Of a stretch of 64,000 nucleotides of DNA, positions 24,826-32,588 are shown in pieces. The notes under the pieces are model-generated. The model searched no databases and was not told the origin of the DNA. It saw only the letters and a program-made list of their open reading frames with translations. The position numbers and the translations under genes are program-made. Position 1 is the stretch's first letter; every line of letters begins with the position of its first letter. Source of the DNA: an uncultured Opitutales bacterium (lineage in GTDB: Bacteria > Verrucomicrobiota > Verrucomicrobiia > Opitutales > Intestinicryptomonadaceae); assembly GCA_934613645.1 (NCBI GenBank), contig CAKTTC010000004.1, positions 62,001 through 126,000 on the forward strand, given 5' to 3'.

Positions 24826-24901
24826 GGGCCGGTAGCTCAGGGGTTAGAGCAGGCGACTCATAATCGCTTGGTCGGGGGTTCAATCCCCTCCCGGCCCACC
24901 A
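24826..24901 (+). tRNA. tRNA with CAT anticodon, probably tRNA-Ile2 (lysidine type)
   Basis: Cloverleaf with 7-bp acceptor GGGCCGG/CCGGCCC, anticodon loop CTCATAA, T-loop TTCAATC and encoded CCA. The D-arm and anticodon arm (TAGCTCAG.GGTTAGAGCAGG, GGCGACTCATAATCGCTTGG) match, as I recall it, the E. coli minor tRNA-Ile whose C34 becomes lysidine, rather than elongator tRNA-Met. Assignment between Ile2 and Met by memory only; the tRNA itself is certain. Confidence 0.9.
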
Positions 24902-24906
24902 ATTTC

Positions 24907-24977
24907 TCCCTGATGGTGTAATGGTAGCACATGTGATTTTGGTTCATATAGTTGGGGTTCGAATCCCTATCGGGGAA
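24907..24977 (+). tRNA. tRNA-Gln (TTG anticodon)
   Basis: Acceptor TCCCTGA/TCGGGGA with one G.U pair, anticodon stem TGTGA/TCATA, loop TTTTGGT (anticodon TTG), T-loop TTCGAAT. CCA is not encoded (CAT follows the discriminator A). It lies 5 bases after the previous tRNA, so they are probably co-transcribed. Confidence 0.9.
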
Positions 24978-25004
24978 CATTGAGTTTTTACTAAGTCTGG
25001 TTAG

Positions 25005-25028
25005 CCGCACAGAACGTGCGGTTTTTTT
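25005..25028 (+). terminator. Rho-independent terminator of the tRNA pair
   Basis: Perfect 6-bp stem CCGCAC / GTGCGG with AGAAC loop, then seven T residues, 28 bases after tRNA-Gln. Confidence 0.8.
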
Positions 25029-25171
25029 GTGCGTTTGCCCTGTGGGGCGCGATTACGTGCGGGTTGCCTGTGCATGCGCCGCCCGTTTGCGCCAATGGGC
25101 GCGGGGTCGAAAGCGTTTGCGCTGCCGTTTCCAATTTCATAAAAGCCGCCCGCAAAAGGAAGAAAAAAGTA

Positions 25172-25200
25172 TTGACTGGTATTGTTGGTTGGCGGAGAAT
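25172..25200 (+). promoter_or_regulatory. Candidate promoter for the GH28 gene
   Basis: TTGACT, 17-base spacer, GAGAAT, preceded by an A-rich run (AGAAAAAAG). It would give a leader of about 130 bases. Consensus match only. Confidence 0.35.
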
Positions 25201-25335
25201 GGTTCCCGAAGTTTGTCGGCGTCGCGTCGGGTTTTTGATTCTGATGCGGCGGCGCGACGATACTGGGGGGGAGCTGTTTGTGCGCGCAAAACCGCGCGCG
25301 GGTGGTTCGTTCAAAACATCAACGGACAAAATGAA

Positions 25336-26775
25336 ATGAAAAAATCCAAGTTTTTTACCACTGTATTTTTTGCGTGCGCGTTTGCGCTGTTTTCGGGGGC
25401 GTGCGCGCAGTCGGAACACGGGCTTGCGGGGGCGGCGGAAGTCGTGAATGTCGATGCGCCGTTTGAAATGCCCGCAATAATCCCGCCCGCTTTTCCCGCG
25501 CGGGATTTTTCGATAACCGACTTCGGCGCGAAATCGGGGGAAGACTTCGACAACACGAAATCAATCGCCGCGGCAATCGACGCGTGCAGCCGCGCGGGCG
25601 GAGGCAGGGTTGTAGTTCCCGCGGGGCTGTGGCGCACGGGTGCGGTTCGTCTGAAAAGCAACGTCAATTTGTTCCTCTCCGAAAACGCCGAGCTGCGTTT
25701 TTACGGCGACCCGCAAAGGTATCTGCCTGCTGTGCAGTCGTCGTGGGAGGGGCTTGAGTGCTTCAATTACTCGCCGCTTGTGTATGCGTTTGGGTGTGAA
25801 AACATTGCAATAACGGGCAGCGGCACACTTCGGGCGGAAATGGAGACTTGGACGAAGTGGATGGGGCGTTCTCCCGCGCACGCGGCGGCGTTGCGGCGGT
25901 TGTACGATATGGGGGCGGCCGACGTTCCCGTGGCGGAACGCCAAATGGCAGTGGGCGAGAACAATCTTCGGCCGCAGTTTATCCAGTTCAACCGCTGCAA
26001 AAACATTCTCTTGGAGGGGATAAAAATCAGGGAGAGCCCGTTTTGGACAATCCACATTTTTATGAGCGAAAACGGGGTGCTGCGCAATCTCGACGTGAGG
26101 GCGTTGGGGCACAACAACGACGGTGTCGATTTGGAGATGAGCCGAAATTTTCTGGTGGAAAACTGCACGTTCAATCAGGGCGACGACGCAATTGTCGTAA
26201 AGGCGGGACGCAACCGCGACGGCTGGCGGCTGAACACTCCGTCGGAAAACATCGTGGTGCGCAACTGCACTGTCGGGGCGGGGCACGGGCTGATTGTCAT
26301 AGGCAGCGAGCTTTCGGGCGGGGTTCGTAACGTCTACGCCGAAAACTGCCGTATGCTTAACAATCCGCTTGCGCAGAGTCTGCGCGTATTGACAATAAAA
26401 ACAAACTACCGCCGCGGCGGATTCGTAGAAAACGTCTTTCTGAAAAACATCAGAGCGGGGAAGCTGAAAAGCTCGGTTTTCTTTTTACACACGGGCGTGT
26501 TTTACCAGTGGAAAGACTTTCCCGACTACGAAAAACGAATCACAAAAATCGACAACATTCGGCTTGAAAACATCGAATGCGAAGAAAGCTCAAGCGCATA
26601 CGACATCACGGGCGACGCCACTTTGCCGCCGCGCAACGTTGTTCTGAAAAACGTGAAAATCGGCAGAGTTGTAAACTTCCTGCGCAAATTGGAAAATTGC
26701 CCCGATTTGAAAGTGGAAAATCTCGCCTACGGGCAGTTGCTCGGGGCAATCGACAAGCCTGCCAAGAAAAAGTAG
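25336..26775 (+). CDS. Secreted GH28 polygalacturonase-like glycoside hydrolase
   Basis: Hydrolyses galacturonan-type pectin outside the cytoplasm. The 479-residue protein starts MKKSKFFTTVFFACAFALF, a signal peptide; cleavage after ACA or lipidation at the SGAC cysteine are both possible. ITDFGAKSGEDFDNTKSIAAA is the typical N-terminal entry of the beta-helix. Catalytic blocks are NNDGVDLE, NQGDDAIVVKAG, GHGLIVIGSE and a late RVLTIKTN, the GH28 set N-x-D, D-D, G-H-G and R-x-K in order. The start was chosen for the signal peptide. It is followed after 283 bases without a gene by the VPEP-CTERM gene. Confidence 0.9.
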   Translation: MKKSKFFTTVFFACAFALFSGACAQSEHGLAGAAEVVNVDAPFEMPAIIPPAFPARDFSITDFGAKSGEDFDNTKSIAAAIDACSRAGGGRVVVPAGLWRTGAVRLKSNVNLFLSENAELRFYGDPQRYLPAVQSSWEGLECFNYSPLVYAFGCENIAITGSGTLRAEMETWTKWMGRSPAHAAALRRLYDMGAADVPVAERQMAVGENNLRPQFIQFNRCKNILLEGIKIRESPFWTIHIFMSENGVLRNLDVRALGHNNDGVDLEMSRNFLVENCTFNQGDDAIVVKAGRNRDGWRLNTPSENIVVRNCTVGAGHGLIVIGSELSGGVRNVYAENCRMLNNPLAQSLRVLTIKTNYRRGGFVENVFLKNIRAGKLKSSVFFLHTGVFYQWKDFPDYEKRITKIDNIRLENIECEESSSAYDITGDATLPPRNVVLKNVKIGRVVNFLRKLENCPDLKVENLAYGQLLGAIDKPAKKK

Positions 26776-27058
26776 AGCCGTCGGAGTATGGTGTTTTGCG
26801 GAAATCCCGCGCGGTTGGCAGGCGGGCGGAGGGGGTAAGTTCGTCGGGCGGCGATGTCGGCGTGCTTGGGGTTTTGAAAAATCGGACAATTTCAAGAATT
26901 GTCGGGGCGGTTTTTTGCGCCGGTTTACGCTTGAATAGCGGGTGGCGGATGCGGTATATTTTTTCGAAGAAAAGACTTGCAAATTTCTTGGGGGGGGTAA
27001 TTTACGCGATAGAAAATTAAAGGTTTTCTGAATGGAAATAAATTAACGCATTAATATA

Positions 27059-28480
27059 ATGGAAATGAAAAAACTACTAATTACATTGTCAATGGCGGCG
27101 TTGGCGTCAATCGGGGCGCAGGCGGCGACTCAGTTTAGTGAATATTCCTTGGAGGTCCAAGACGCTTCCCCCGACAACAGAATATCGACGGGCGTAACGG
27201 GCGAAATGGGTTCGAATACCCACTTGTCGTTCCGTCCGAGAGCTGCAGACGGCGCGGCGGCGATAATTGTCGATAAAGATGTCGCCTTCACCGGTTATCT
27301 GCAAATAGGCGGAGGCTCTACTTCGCCTCAGGACGTCAACATAACGTTCGAGGATTCAGCAACAACACCCTATACACTTTCAGTAAAGAGCATACAGACA
27401 GTTGGCGCGCGCACAAAACCCTCCAACATTACAGTTTCCGGCAACGGTAATGTGATTGTTACGGGAGAGGCGAACTTCGCAGTTGAGTCGGCGGGCGAAA
27501 CTACGGCGACGTGGTTTTTCGGACAGGGCGGAACTTTTACCACAAACACGCTTTCCGTCGGAAGATTGAGCACCGTTACGATAAACAACTACGCCTCCAA
27601 CTCCAACATTACCGTATCCGACGACGGCGATTTGACTTTGATGGGTAGCGCGGTCAATGCAAAGGCTTTGACAGTTGCGGCAACCTCCAAGTTCGCGAGC
27701 GAAGCCGCAATCAAGGTTACCTCTTATAATTTCGGCGGCGCAATGAGGGGCAACGGAGGCAACCTGTCTTTCACTTCGTGGTCTTACGACGGCACTGCAA
27801 AGACGGCGGTTTTCAACTTCAAAGGTTTCAGCGGCGGCCATACTTTCAATTTGGACGACGAATACGACGTTACTATTAATGGAGGGAACAACGCTCAGCA
27901 GTTCGAAGGTTCGTTCACGCTGGGGGCTGCGTTGAAAAACTTTACCGTCAACGCCCAGCTTATGATTGTCGACGGCGGCTATTTGACCGTTTCGGCGGCA
28001 AAGGGGACTGTCAAGACCAACACACTTATAACGGTTAAAAGCGCGACTGTTACTTTGAATACCGACGCTCTTGAAGGGCAGTCTTTCAATGTTGCCCGCG
28101 CAGGCGCAAAGCTCATCATAAATGCCGACAATAAATTGGGTGCACTTGCTCTCGCGAAACAGAACACCAACCCCAATTTGCAGGTTACTCTCAACGGGAA
28201 TTCACTGGAATTTGCGTCAATCGCTTTCGGAGATTTGGACAACAACTATGTTGAATTCCTCGATTTCGCGGAAGGCAAAGTCAGAGTTGCCGCCGACTTG
28301 GTAAAGAACGAAGACGGCACGCTCAAGAACATCTTTGCGGGCACGGGCGAAGGCAGAAAAGCTCTCTACCAGCTTGAAACGGGCTATCTGAGCTTGTCGA
28401 ACGTTCCCGAGCCTGCCACATATGCGGCAATCTTCGGCGGTTTGGCTCTTCTTTTAGCACTCGTGAAGCGTCGCCGATAG
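27059..28480 (+). CDS. VPEP-CTERM surface protein
   Basis: The 473-residue secreted protein has a signal peptide (MKKLLITLSMAALASIGAQAA). The body is made of beta-strand-rich, Thr/Asn/Gly-rich segments, as in extracellular beta-helix or autotransporter-like proteins. The C-terminal sorting signal reads VPEPATYAAIFGGLALLLALVKRRR when split: VPEP, membrane helix, basic tail. PEP-CTERM proteins are recognised by an exosortase, which is not in this window. The start is either the ATG at 27059 or the one at 27065; both lack a clear SD. The preceding 283 bases hold no gene, only a possible -35 (TTGCAA) after an A-rich run near 26970. A terminator follows. Function unknown, probably cell surface or EPS. 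Confidence 0.85.
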   Translation: MEMKKLLITLSMAALASIGAQAATQFSEYSLEVQDASPDNRISTGVTGEMGSNTHLSFRPRAADGAAAIIVDKDVAFTGYLQIGGGSTSPQDVNITFEDSATTPYTLSVKSIQTVGARTKPSNITVSGNGNVIVTGEANFAVESAGETTATWFFGQGGTFTTNTLSVGRLSTVTINNYASNSNITVSDDGDLTLMGSAVNAKALTVAATSKFASEAAIKVTSYNFGGAMRGNGGNLSFTSWSYDGTAKTAVFNFKGFSGGHTFNLDDEYDVTINGGNNAQQFEGSFTLGAALKNFTVNAQLMIVDGGYLTVSAAKGTVKTNTLITVKSATVTLNTDALEGQSFNVARAGAKLIINADNKLGALALAKQNTNPNLQVTLNGNSLEFASIAFGDLDNNYVEFLDFAEGKVRVAADLVKNEDGTLKNIFAGTGEGRKALYQLETGYLSLSNVPEPATYAAIFGGLALLLALVKRRR

Positions 28481-28537
28481 GCGGCAGCCTATGCGGCTCT
28501 GTCAAGAGTTGAAGAATTGATTTAAAAATTACAAAGA

Positions 28538-28572
28538 CCGCGCGGATACGTCAGTATACCGCGCGTTTTTTT
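28538..28572 (+). terminator. Terminator of the VPEP-CTERM gene
   Basis: GC-rich stem CGCGCGG..ATAC / GTATACCGCGCG with a single bulge, followed by seven T residues, 57 bases past the stop. Confidence 0.75.
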
Positions 28573-28621
28573 CTCAACTCCTCCTTGCCTAATTCGCAAA
28601 ATCAATTTTTTTACATTTCCT

Positions 28622-28652
28622 AAAGTGGCGCGGATTGGCATAGCCAATTCCG
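28622..28652 (+). repeat. REP-like hairpin (second-type block of the dispersed repeat)
   Basis: AAAGTGGCGC..ATTGGC-ATA-GCCAAT, related to 2520-2548 and 60092-60120, with the same AAGTGGCGC lead and ATTGGC arms. It lies in the 357-base region between the VPEP-CTERM gene and hpnG; that region otherwise holds two terminator-like hairpins and another repeat. Confidence 0.6.
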
Positions 28653-28686
28653 ATTTGCGCAAAATTAAAGTTGTGTTGTTAAACAC

Positions 28687-28715
28687 AAACCTTTCGGAAT
28701 CCCGAAAGGTTTTTT
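28687..28715. terminator. Terminator-like perfect hairpin
   Basis: Ten-base perfect stem AACCTTTCGG / CCGAAAGGTT, 4-base loop, then a T-run to 28715. Position between convergent genes suggests a backup terminator for the + strand. Confidence 0.65.
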
Positions 28716-28796
28716 TGTTTTATAATCACTAAAACTTTGACGAGTTTTTTTATTAAAAAGGTGAACATTTGTGTAAAAAAAACTTCAATTTTCAAG

Positions 28797-28832
28797 CAAA
28801 GGCGCATTGCCTGCGGCAATCGCCGCCACTTT
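28797..28832 (+). repeat. REP-like hairpin (third-type block) at the 3' side of hpnG
   Basis: CAAAGGCGCATTG-CCTGCGG-CAATCGCCGCCACTTT, sharing its outer frame CAAAGGCG...CGCCGCCACTTT with 2571-2605 and 60144-60180. The reverse complement at 43413-43448 is nearly identical. It begins 6 bases beyond the hpnG stop. Confidence 0.75.
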
Positions 28833-28837
28833 AGGAA

Positions 28838-29527
28838 TTATAAAAAACACGCTTTTGAGATGGAGAGGAGGTGGGTGAGGACAGACGCGTAGCGTTTTTG
28901 AACGGGGAGAATTTCGGCGATGAATTTTGCAAGCTCGAGCGCGACTTTCGGGCGGCGTAAAATTGCGAGTGGCGAAAACATCTTGGCGGGATTTACCGCG
29001 CCCGTGCGCCTGTCCATAGTGGAGTCGAGCAGGGCGGCGGGGAGAGCCGACTTTTTGGAGTCGCTCACACAGCGGACGTGTAGAAACTTCGCGCCGCAAA
29101 GCTCGGCAATCGGCTTGAAATGCTTTTTTTCCATCTCGACCGCGTCGAACCCGTCGGCGAAGAGCTTTTGCTTTTCGGAGGAGTCGGCAGTGAAGTCGAC
29201 AGAGGCGATTTTTGCGCGGCGGCAGCCGAGAGTTTGCTCGGCAAAGGCGTCAATGCGCGGGTCGCCGCATGGCTCGAAAATGAAGTCGCCGTTTTCGAGG
29301 GCGGGGTTGCACGCGCCGCAGTAGCCTACAAGAACGAGCAGGTCGGGCGCGAAATTCCCGACTTCCGCCTCAAGCCGCCGCGCCGATGCCGCGCAGCCAA
29401 TGCCCGCAACAAACGCGCGGAAATTGGGCGGGAGGTCGGCGCGCGCGCCGAGATTCGCCTTTGCGCCGAGCTTTGAAAACAGCGGTGCGGCTTCGAACTT
29501 GCTGGGAAATACCGCGAGGGTTTTCAT
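28838..29527 (-). CDS. hpnG: HpnG-like nucleoside phosphorylase/nucleosidase
   Basis: The 229-residue protein of the PNP/MTAN fold shows MKTLAVFPSKFEAAPLF, a glycine-rich FVAGIGCAASARRLEAE and DLLVLVGYCGACNPALENGDFIF. The late FDAVEMEKKHF is the position of the catalytic M-E in this superfamily, and HVRCVSDSKKSALP follows. HpnG removes adenine from adenosylhopane in hopanoid makers, and the operon context of hpnC and hpnDE supports that reading. No squalene-hopene cyclase is present here, so MTAN- or futalosine-like roles remain possible. Overlaps hpnDE by 4 bases (ATGA) and is last in the operon; its stop lies just beyond a REP-like hairpin. Confidence 0.65.
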   Translation of the reverse strand: MKTLAVFPSKFEAAPLFSKLGAKANLGARADLPPNFRAFVAGIGCAASARRLEAEVGNFAPDLLVLVGYCGACNPALENGDFIFEPCGDPRIDAFAEQTLGCRRAKIASVDFTADSSEKQKLFADGFDAVEMEKKHFKPIAELCGAKFLHVRCVSDSKKSALPAALLDSTMDRRTGAVNPAKMFSPLAILRRPKVALELAKFIAEILPVQKRYASVLTHLLSISKACFL

Positions 29528-31692
29528 CGGTCGAGCGGGGTGTCGAAAGCGGATTTAGCCGCGCTTTCCATTGTGCAGGGAAGGTCGGTCTGTAGCCAGT
29601 CGCCAACGGGGCGGAGGTTGGGGATTTTGTCTGAGAAAAAGCTTTGCGCGGGGCGCGCGGCTTCCGTTTCGGAGTCGGCGGAAATTGTGGCGTCGGCGAA
29701 CTGCACGGGGAGGACTTCGCCGATTTCGACTTCGCCGAAAATTTTGGAAAGCTCGCGCCGCAAAAATTCGCATGCGGCGTCTTTGCTTTTGACGGCGGTG
29801 CAGTCGCTGATTGTTGCCGAATACAGGCGCGTTTGCGCGCCGTCGGGGAGCTTGCGCGTGTGGTCGAAAATCCAGTGGATTGGCGAGTCCACAATGCAGG
29901 CGTATTCCGACGGAATTATTTTGCGCGGCGTTTGGAAGTATATGTTGAGAATCCCCGTTGTCCGAATGCGCGCGAGGCGTTCGGAAATTTCGGCGTCGCC
30001 GAGCAGCTGCGCAAGCTGCTTGGCGGGGACGGCGGGGAAGAACCAGTCGGCGCGCGTTTGCCCCGATTTCGCCGAAACGACGGCCGTAGCCCTGCCGTTT
30101 GAAATTTCGATTTTCTCCGCGGCGTCGCCGAAGCGGACAGTGCCGCCGCACCCGCGAATGTAGGTTGCAAAGTGCGCGAAAGAGTCGGCAATGGGGCGCG
30201 CGGGCAGGAACAAAACGGCGTTGTCGAAGCCGCGCAGAATCGACTTGCGCAGCGTTTTTATCATCAAATTCGCGTCGGCGCGGGCGGTTGCGGTGTTGAG
30301 TGCCGACACGCAAAACGGCTCCCAGAAGGTGTCGATTACGCGCTGCGGAATTTTTTTGCGCCGCAGAAATTCCGCGGCTGTTTCGTTCGGGTTTGCGCGC
30401 AAGCCGAGCTTTACGGAAAGCAGCAGGGCTATGTTTCTTGCGCAGGCGAAACTTTCAAGCTTTGCGTAGCTCAACGCCGAGAACGCGCGCGAAATCAGCC
30501 CGCCGCGCTTGGGATACTTCACCGAAACAGTGCCCGCGTCGGGAGAGATGAAATCCATTCCCGAGACTTTTTCGAACCCCGCCGACACGTCGCCGCCCGA
30601 AAGCTCTACCGCGCGGAAAAAGTTTTCGTAGCAGCCCATTGCCGCGTGAGAGGCGTTGTCGATTTGCGTTTGGCACGCGTCGATTTTGCATGCGCGCCCG
30701 CCCGCCGACTTGCGCGTTTCGAACACGTCTACGTCGAAGCCCTCAAGCGCAAGGCGCGTTGCGGTTGCCATTCCCGCAATGCCCGCGCCTATTACAACCG
30801 CGCGCCCGAAGAGTTCGTTTTGCGCGTGCGGGCGTTTGGCGTCGCGTATTGCCGCAAGGGCAAGCGCGATTTTCTTGGGCTTGGAAATTTTCAGCGGTTT
30901 TTCGGTTATGTCGAAATCGCGTTCTTTGAGCGATTCGAGAATGCGCTCGTAGATTGCCCACATGATGAACGCGGGCGTGAGCGACCGCCTGTCCTCTTCG
31001 GCAATCAGGCGGCGGGCTTTGTTGAAAAAGTGCTTCGCCCTGAAATAGAGAAACGCGAAAAGTTTTTTGCAGGCGGGGTTTGCGCGCGGGTTTTTCAGGT
31101 CGGCGCGCGAAACGCCGAAAGCGTCGAGTTCGTCCTGCGGAATGTAGACGCGCCCGTGCGAAACGGCGTCGTCAACTACATCGCGGAGAATGTTGGTGAA
31201 CTGGAGCGCGTAGCCGAGGGCTTCGGCGAAAAGTTTTGTGCGCTCGTTTTTGAATCCGAAAATGTGGATTGACACAAGCCCGACTGCCGACGCCACTCCG
31301 TAGCAGTATTTGCGAATGTCCTCGAACGTTTTGAACTCGGGTGCGAGCGTGTCGGTCAGGACGCCGTCGATGATGTCCTGCACGTATTGCTGCGGGACGT
31401 TTCGGCGTTCAATTACTCCGCGCATTTCCTCCGCGAGCGGCGACAGGTTTTTTTCGCCGCGGTAGATTTTTGCAATCTCCTCTTTCCACGCGCCAAGCTG
31501 GGCGCGGCATTCGGGCACGGGGCGGACTTCCTCGTCGGCGATGTCGTCCATGAGGCGGCAGAAGGCGTAGAAAATCTCCATGTCCTTCGCGCGGTCTTTG
31601 TCCATGCAGAAGAACGCGAACGCCAGATTCGATTTTTTGCGTTCGGCGGCGTTGTGTTCGCTTTCCGCCGACTGTCCCTGAAGTGTGTCCAT
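29524..31692 (-). CDS. HpnD-HpnE fusion: presqualene diphosphate synthase plus hydroxysqualene reductase/desaturase domain
   Basis: The 722-residue protein has two enzymes in one frame. Residues 15-290 are a trans-isoprenyl/squalene synthase: FYAFCRLMDDIADE (46-54) and ILRDVVDDAVSHGRVYIPQDEL (168-188) are the two Asp-rich diphosphate-binding motifs. After a Lys-rich linker the FAD domain opens VVIGAGIAGMATATRLALEGF (from 299) and ends with PVGDWLQTDLPCTMESA, as in HpnE amine-oxidase-type proteins. In separate-gene organisms HpnD makes presqualene diphosphate, HpnC converts it to hydroxysqualene and HpnE reduces that to squalene. hpnC lies 2 bases upstream. I found no in-frame stop between the domains, so the fusion looks genuine. 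Confidence 0.88.
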   Translation of the reverse strand: MDTLQGQSAESEHNAAERKKSNLAFAFFCMDKDRAKDMEIFYAFCRLMDDIADEEVRPVPECRAQLGAWKEEIAKIYRGEKNLSPLAEEMRGVIERRNVPQQYVQDIIDGVLTDTLAPEFKTFEDIRKYCYGVASAVGLVSIHIFGFKNERTKLFAEALGYALQFTNILRDVVDDAVSHGRVYIPQDELDAFGVSRADLKNPRANPACKKLFAFLYFRAKHFFNKARRLIAEEDRRSLTPAFIMWAIYERILESLKERDFDITEKPLKISKPKKIALALAAIRDAKRPHAQNELFGRAVVIGAGIAGMATATRLALEGFDVDVFETRKSAGGRACKIDACQTQIDNASHAAMGCYENFFRAVELSGGDVSAGFEKVSGMDFISPDAGTVSVKYPKRGGLISRAFSALSYAKLESFACARNIALLLSVKLGLRANPNETAAEFLRRKKIPQRVIDTFWEPFCVSALNTATARADANLMIKTLRKSILRGFDNAVLFLPARPIADSFAHFATYIRGCGGTVRFGDAAEKIEISNGRATAVVSAKSGQTRADWFFPAVPAKQLAQLLGDAEISERLARIRTTGILNIYFQTPRKIIPSEYACIVDSPIHWIFDHTRKLPDGAQTRLYSATISDCTAVKSKDAACEFLRRELSKIFGEVEIGEVLPVQFADATISADSETEAARPAQSFFSDKIPNLRPVGDWLQTDLPCTMESAAKSAFDTPLDR

Positions 31693-31694
31693 TT

Positions 31695-32549
31695 TTAGAA
31701 GAGCGATTTTAGCAGGATTTTGAGCTTGTCGGCCGCGCCTATGTGCGGGCGTTTTGCGAGGGTGTCGTAGTTTTGCGCCGCAATTTTGCCGAGAATTGCG
31801 CGCCCGCCCGCGATGGTTGCGCGTATTTCGAGCGAGAGCGGGAACGGCAGTTTTGCGGGAAGCCCCGCGCCTTCGTCGAACATTTCCGCCGTGCGCTCAA
31901 CCTGCTTTTTGACGACTTCGCGGACTGCCGCCGACGCCGTTTCGGCAAAGAAGTCGGTTTCGGAAAGACCGTTCCAGTCGGACTGCGGAATGTAGATGCG
32001 GTTTTTGAGCTTGTCAACGCGCATATCCTGCCAGAAGTTTGCAAGCTGCAGCGCGGTGCAGATTTTGTCCGACATCAAAAAGCGTTGGGCGTCGTCGAAG
32101 CCGTGCAGCAAAAGCACGAGCCGCCCGACGGGGTTCGCGCTTCGGCTGCAGTAGTCGAGCAGCTCGGCGAAATCGGCGTAGCGTTTCTTTACAACGTCCT
32201 GCTTGAACGCGCTTACGAGGTCGCGGAAGAGCTGTTTGGGGATTGAAAATTCGGCAATGGTGCGGTCGCAGGCGGTGAAAATCCAGCGCGTTGCGGGGTC
32301 GCGTTCGGCGTCGGGCAGGTCGAGTTGCGCCTCGAATTTTTCGAGATTTTGCACGCGGACGGGGTCGTCTTCGGCAATGGTTTCGTGGTTTTCGTCGGCG
32401 ATGTCGTCGGCAGTCCGCGCGAAGGCGTAGACCGCGGCGACGTGCTTGCGCAGGTGTCGCGGAACCATTTTCGCGACGGGGAAATTCTCGTAGTGCGAGG
32501 CCGCGAGGGCTTCGCACTTTTCATACGCCTGTTCAACTTGATTGTTCAT
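31695..32549 (-). CDS. hpnC: Hydroxysqualene synthase-like protein (HpnC)
   Basis: The 284-residue squalene/phytoene synthase family protein has AFARTADDIADE (43-54, first Asp-rich motif) and VGRLVLLLHGF. LQLANFWQDMRVDKLKNRIYIPQ (168-190, second motif) follows, with QDM as typical of HpnC. It converts presqualene diphosphate to hydroxysqualene in the three-protein squalene route. First of the operon hpnC-hpnDE-hpnG, with 2-base spacing to hpnDE. tsaD ends 39 bases upstream on the same strand, so read-through is possible. Confidence 0.88.
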   Translation of the reverse strand: MNNQVEQAYEKCEALAASHYENFPVAKMVPRHLRKHVAAVYAFARTADDIADENHETIAEDDPVRVQNLEKFEAQLDLPDAERDPATRWIFTACDRTIAEFSIPKQLFRDLVSAFKQDVVKKRYADFAELLDYCSRSANPVGRLVLLLHGFDDAQRFLMSDKICTALQLANFWQDMRVDKLKNRIYIPQSDWNGLSETDFFAETASAAVREVVKKQVERTAEMFDEGAGLPAKLPFPLSLEIRATIAGGRAILGKIAAQNYDTLAKRPHIGAADKLKILLKSLF

Positions 32550-32588
32550 TTGCGTGGAATGTAGCGCGTTTGCGCGCGGGTGTCGATA

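Larger units (their letters stand above)
24978..25335. other. Intergenic region between tRNA-Gln and the GH28 gene
   Basis: No credible gene. It contains the tRNA terminator at 25005-25028 and a candidate promoter at 25172-25200. An open frame continuous with the GH28 gene crosses this stretch, but its translation is Arg/Cys/Trp-rich and unlike a protein. Confidence 0.6.

Noticed and set aside
24952..25335. N-terminal extension of the GH28 gene through the tRNA-Gln gene and terminator
   Set aside because: It starts within the tRNA and crosses a terminator; the signal peptide begins at 25336.
27059..28480. Exosortase or EPS gene cluster around the VPEP-CTERM protein
   Set aside because: No exosortase or polysaccharide genes lie near it; the sorting enzyme must be elsewhere.
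29524..31692. Assembly or frameshift artefact joining hpnD and hpnE
   Set aside because: The joint has a normal linker and both domains are complete with conserved motifs; an artefact cannot be excluded without reads, but nothing in the sequence suggests it.
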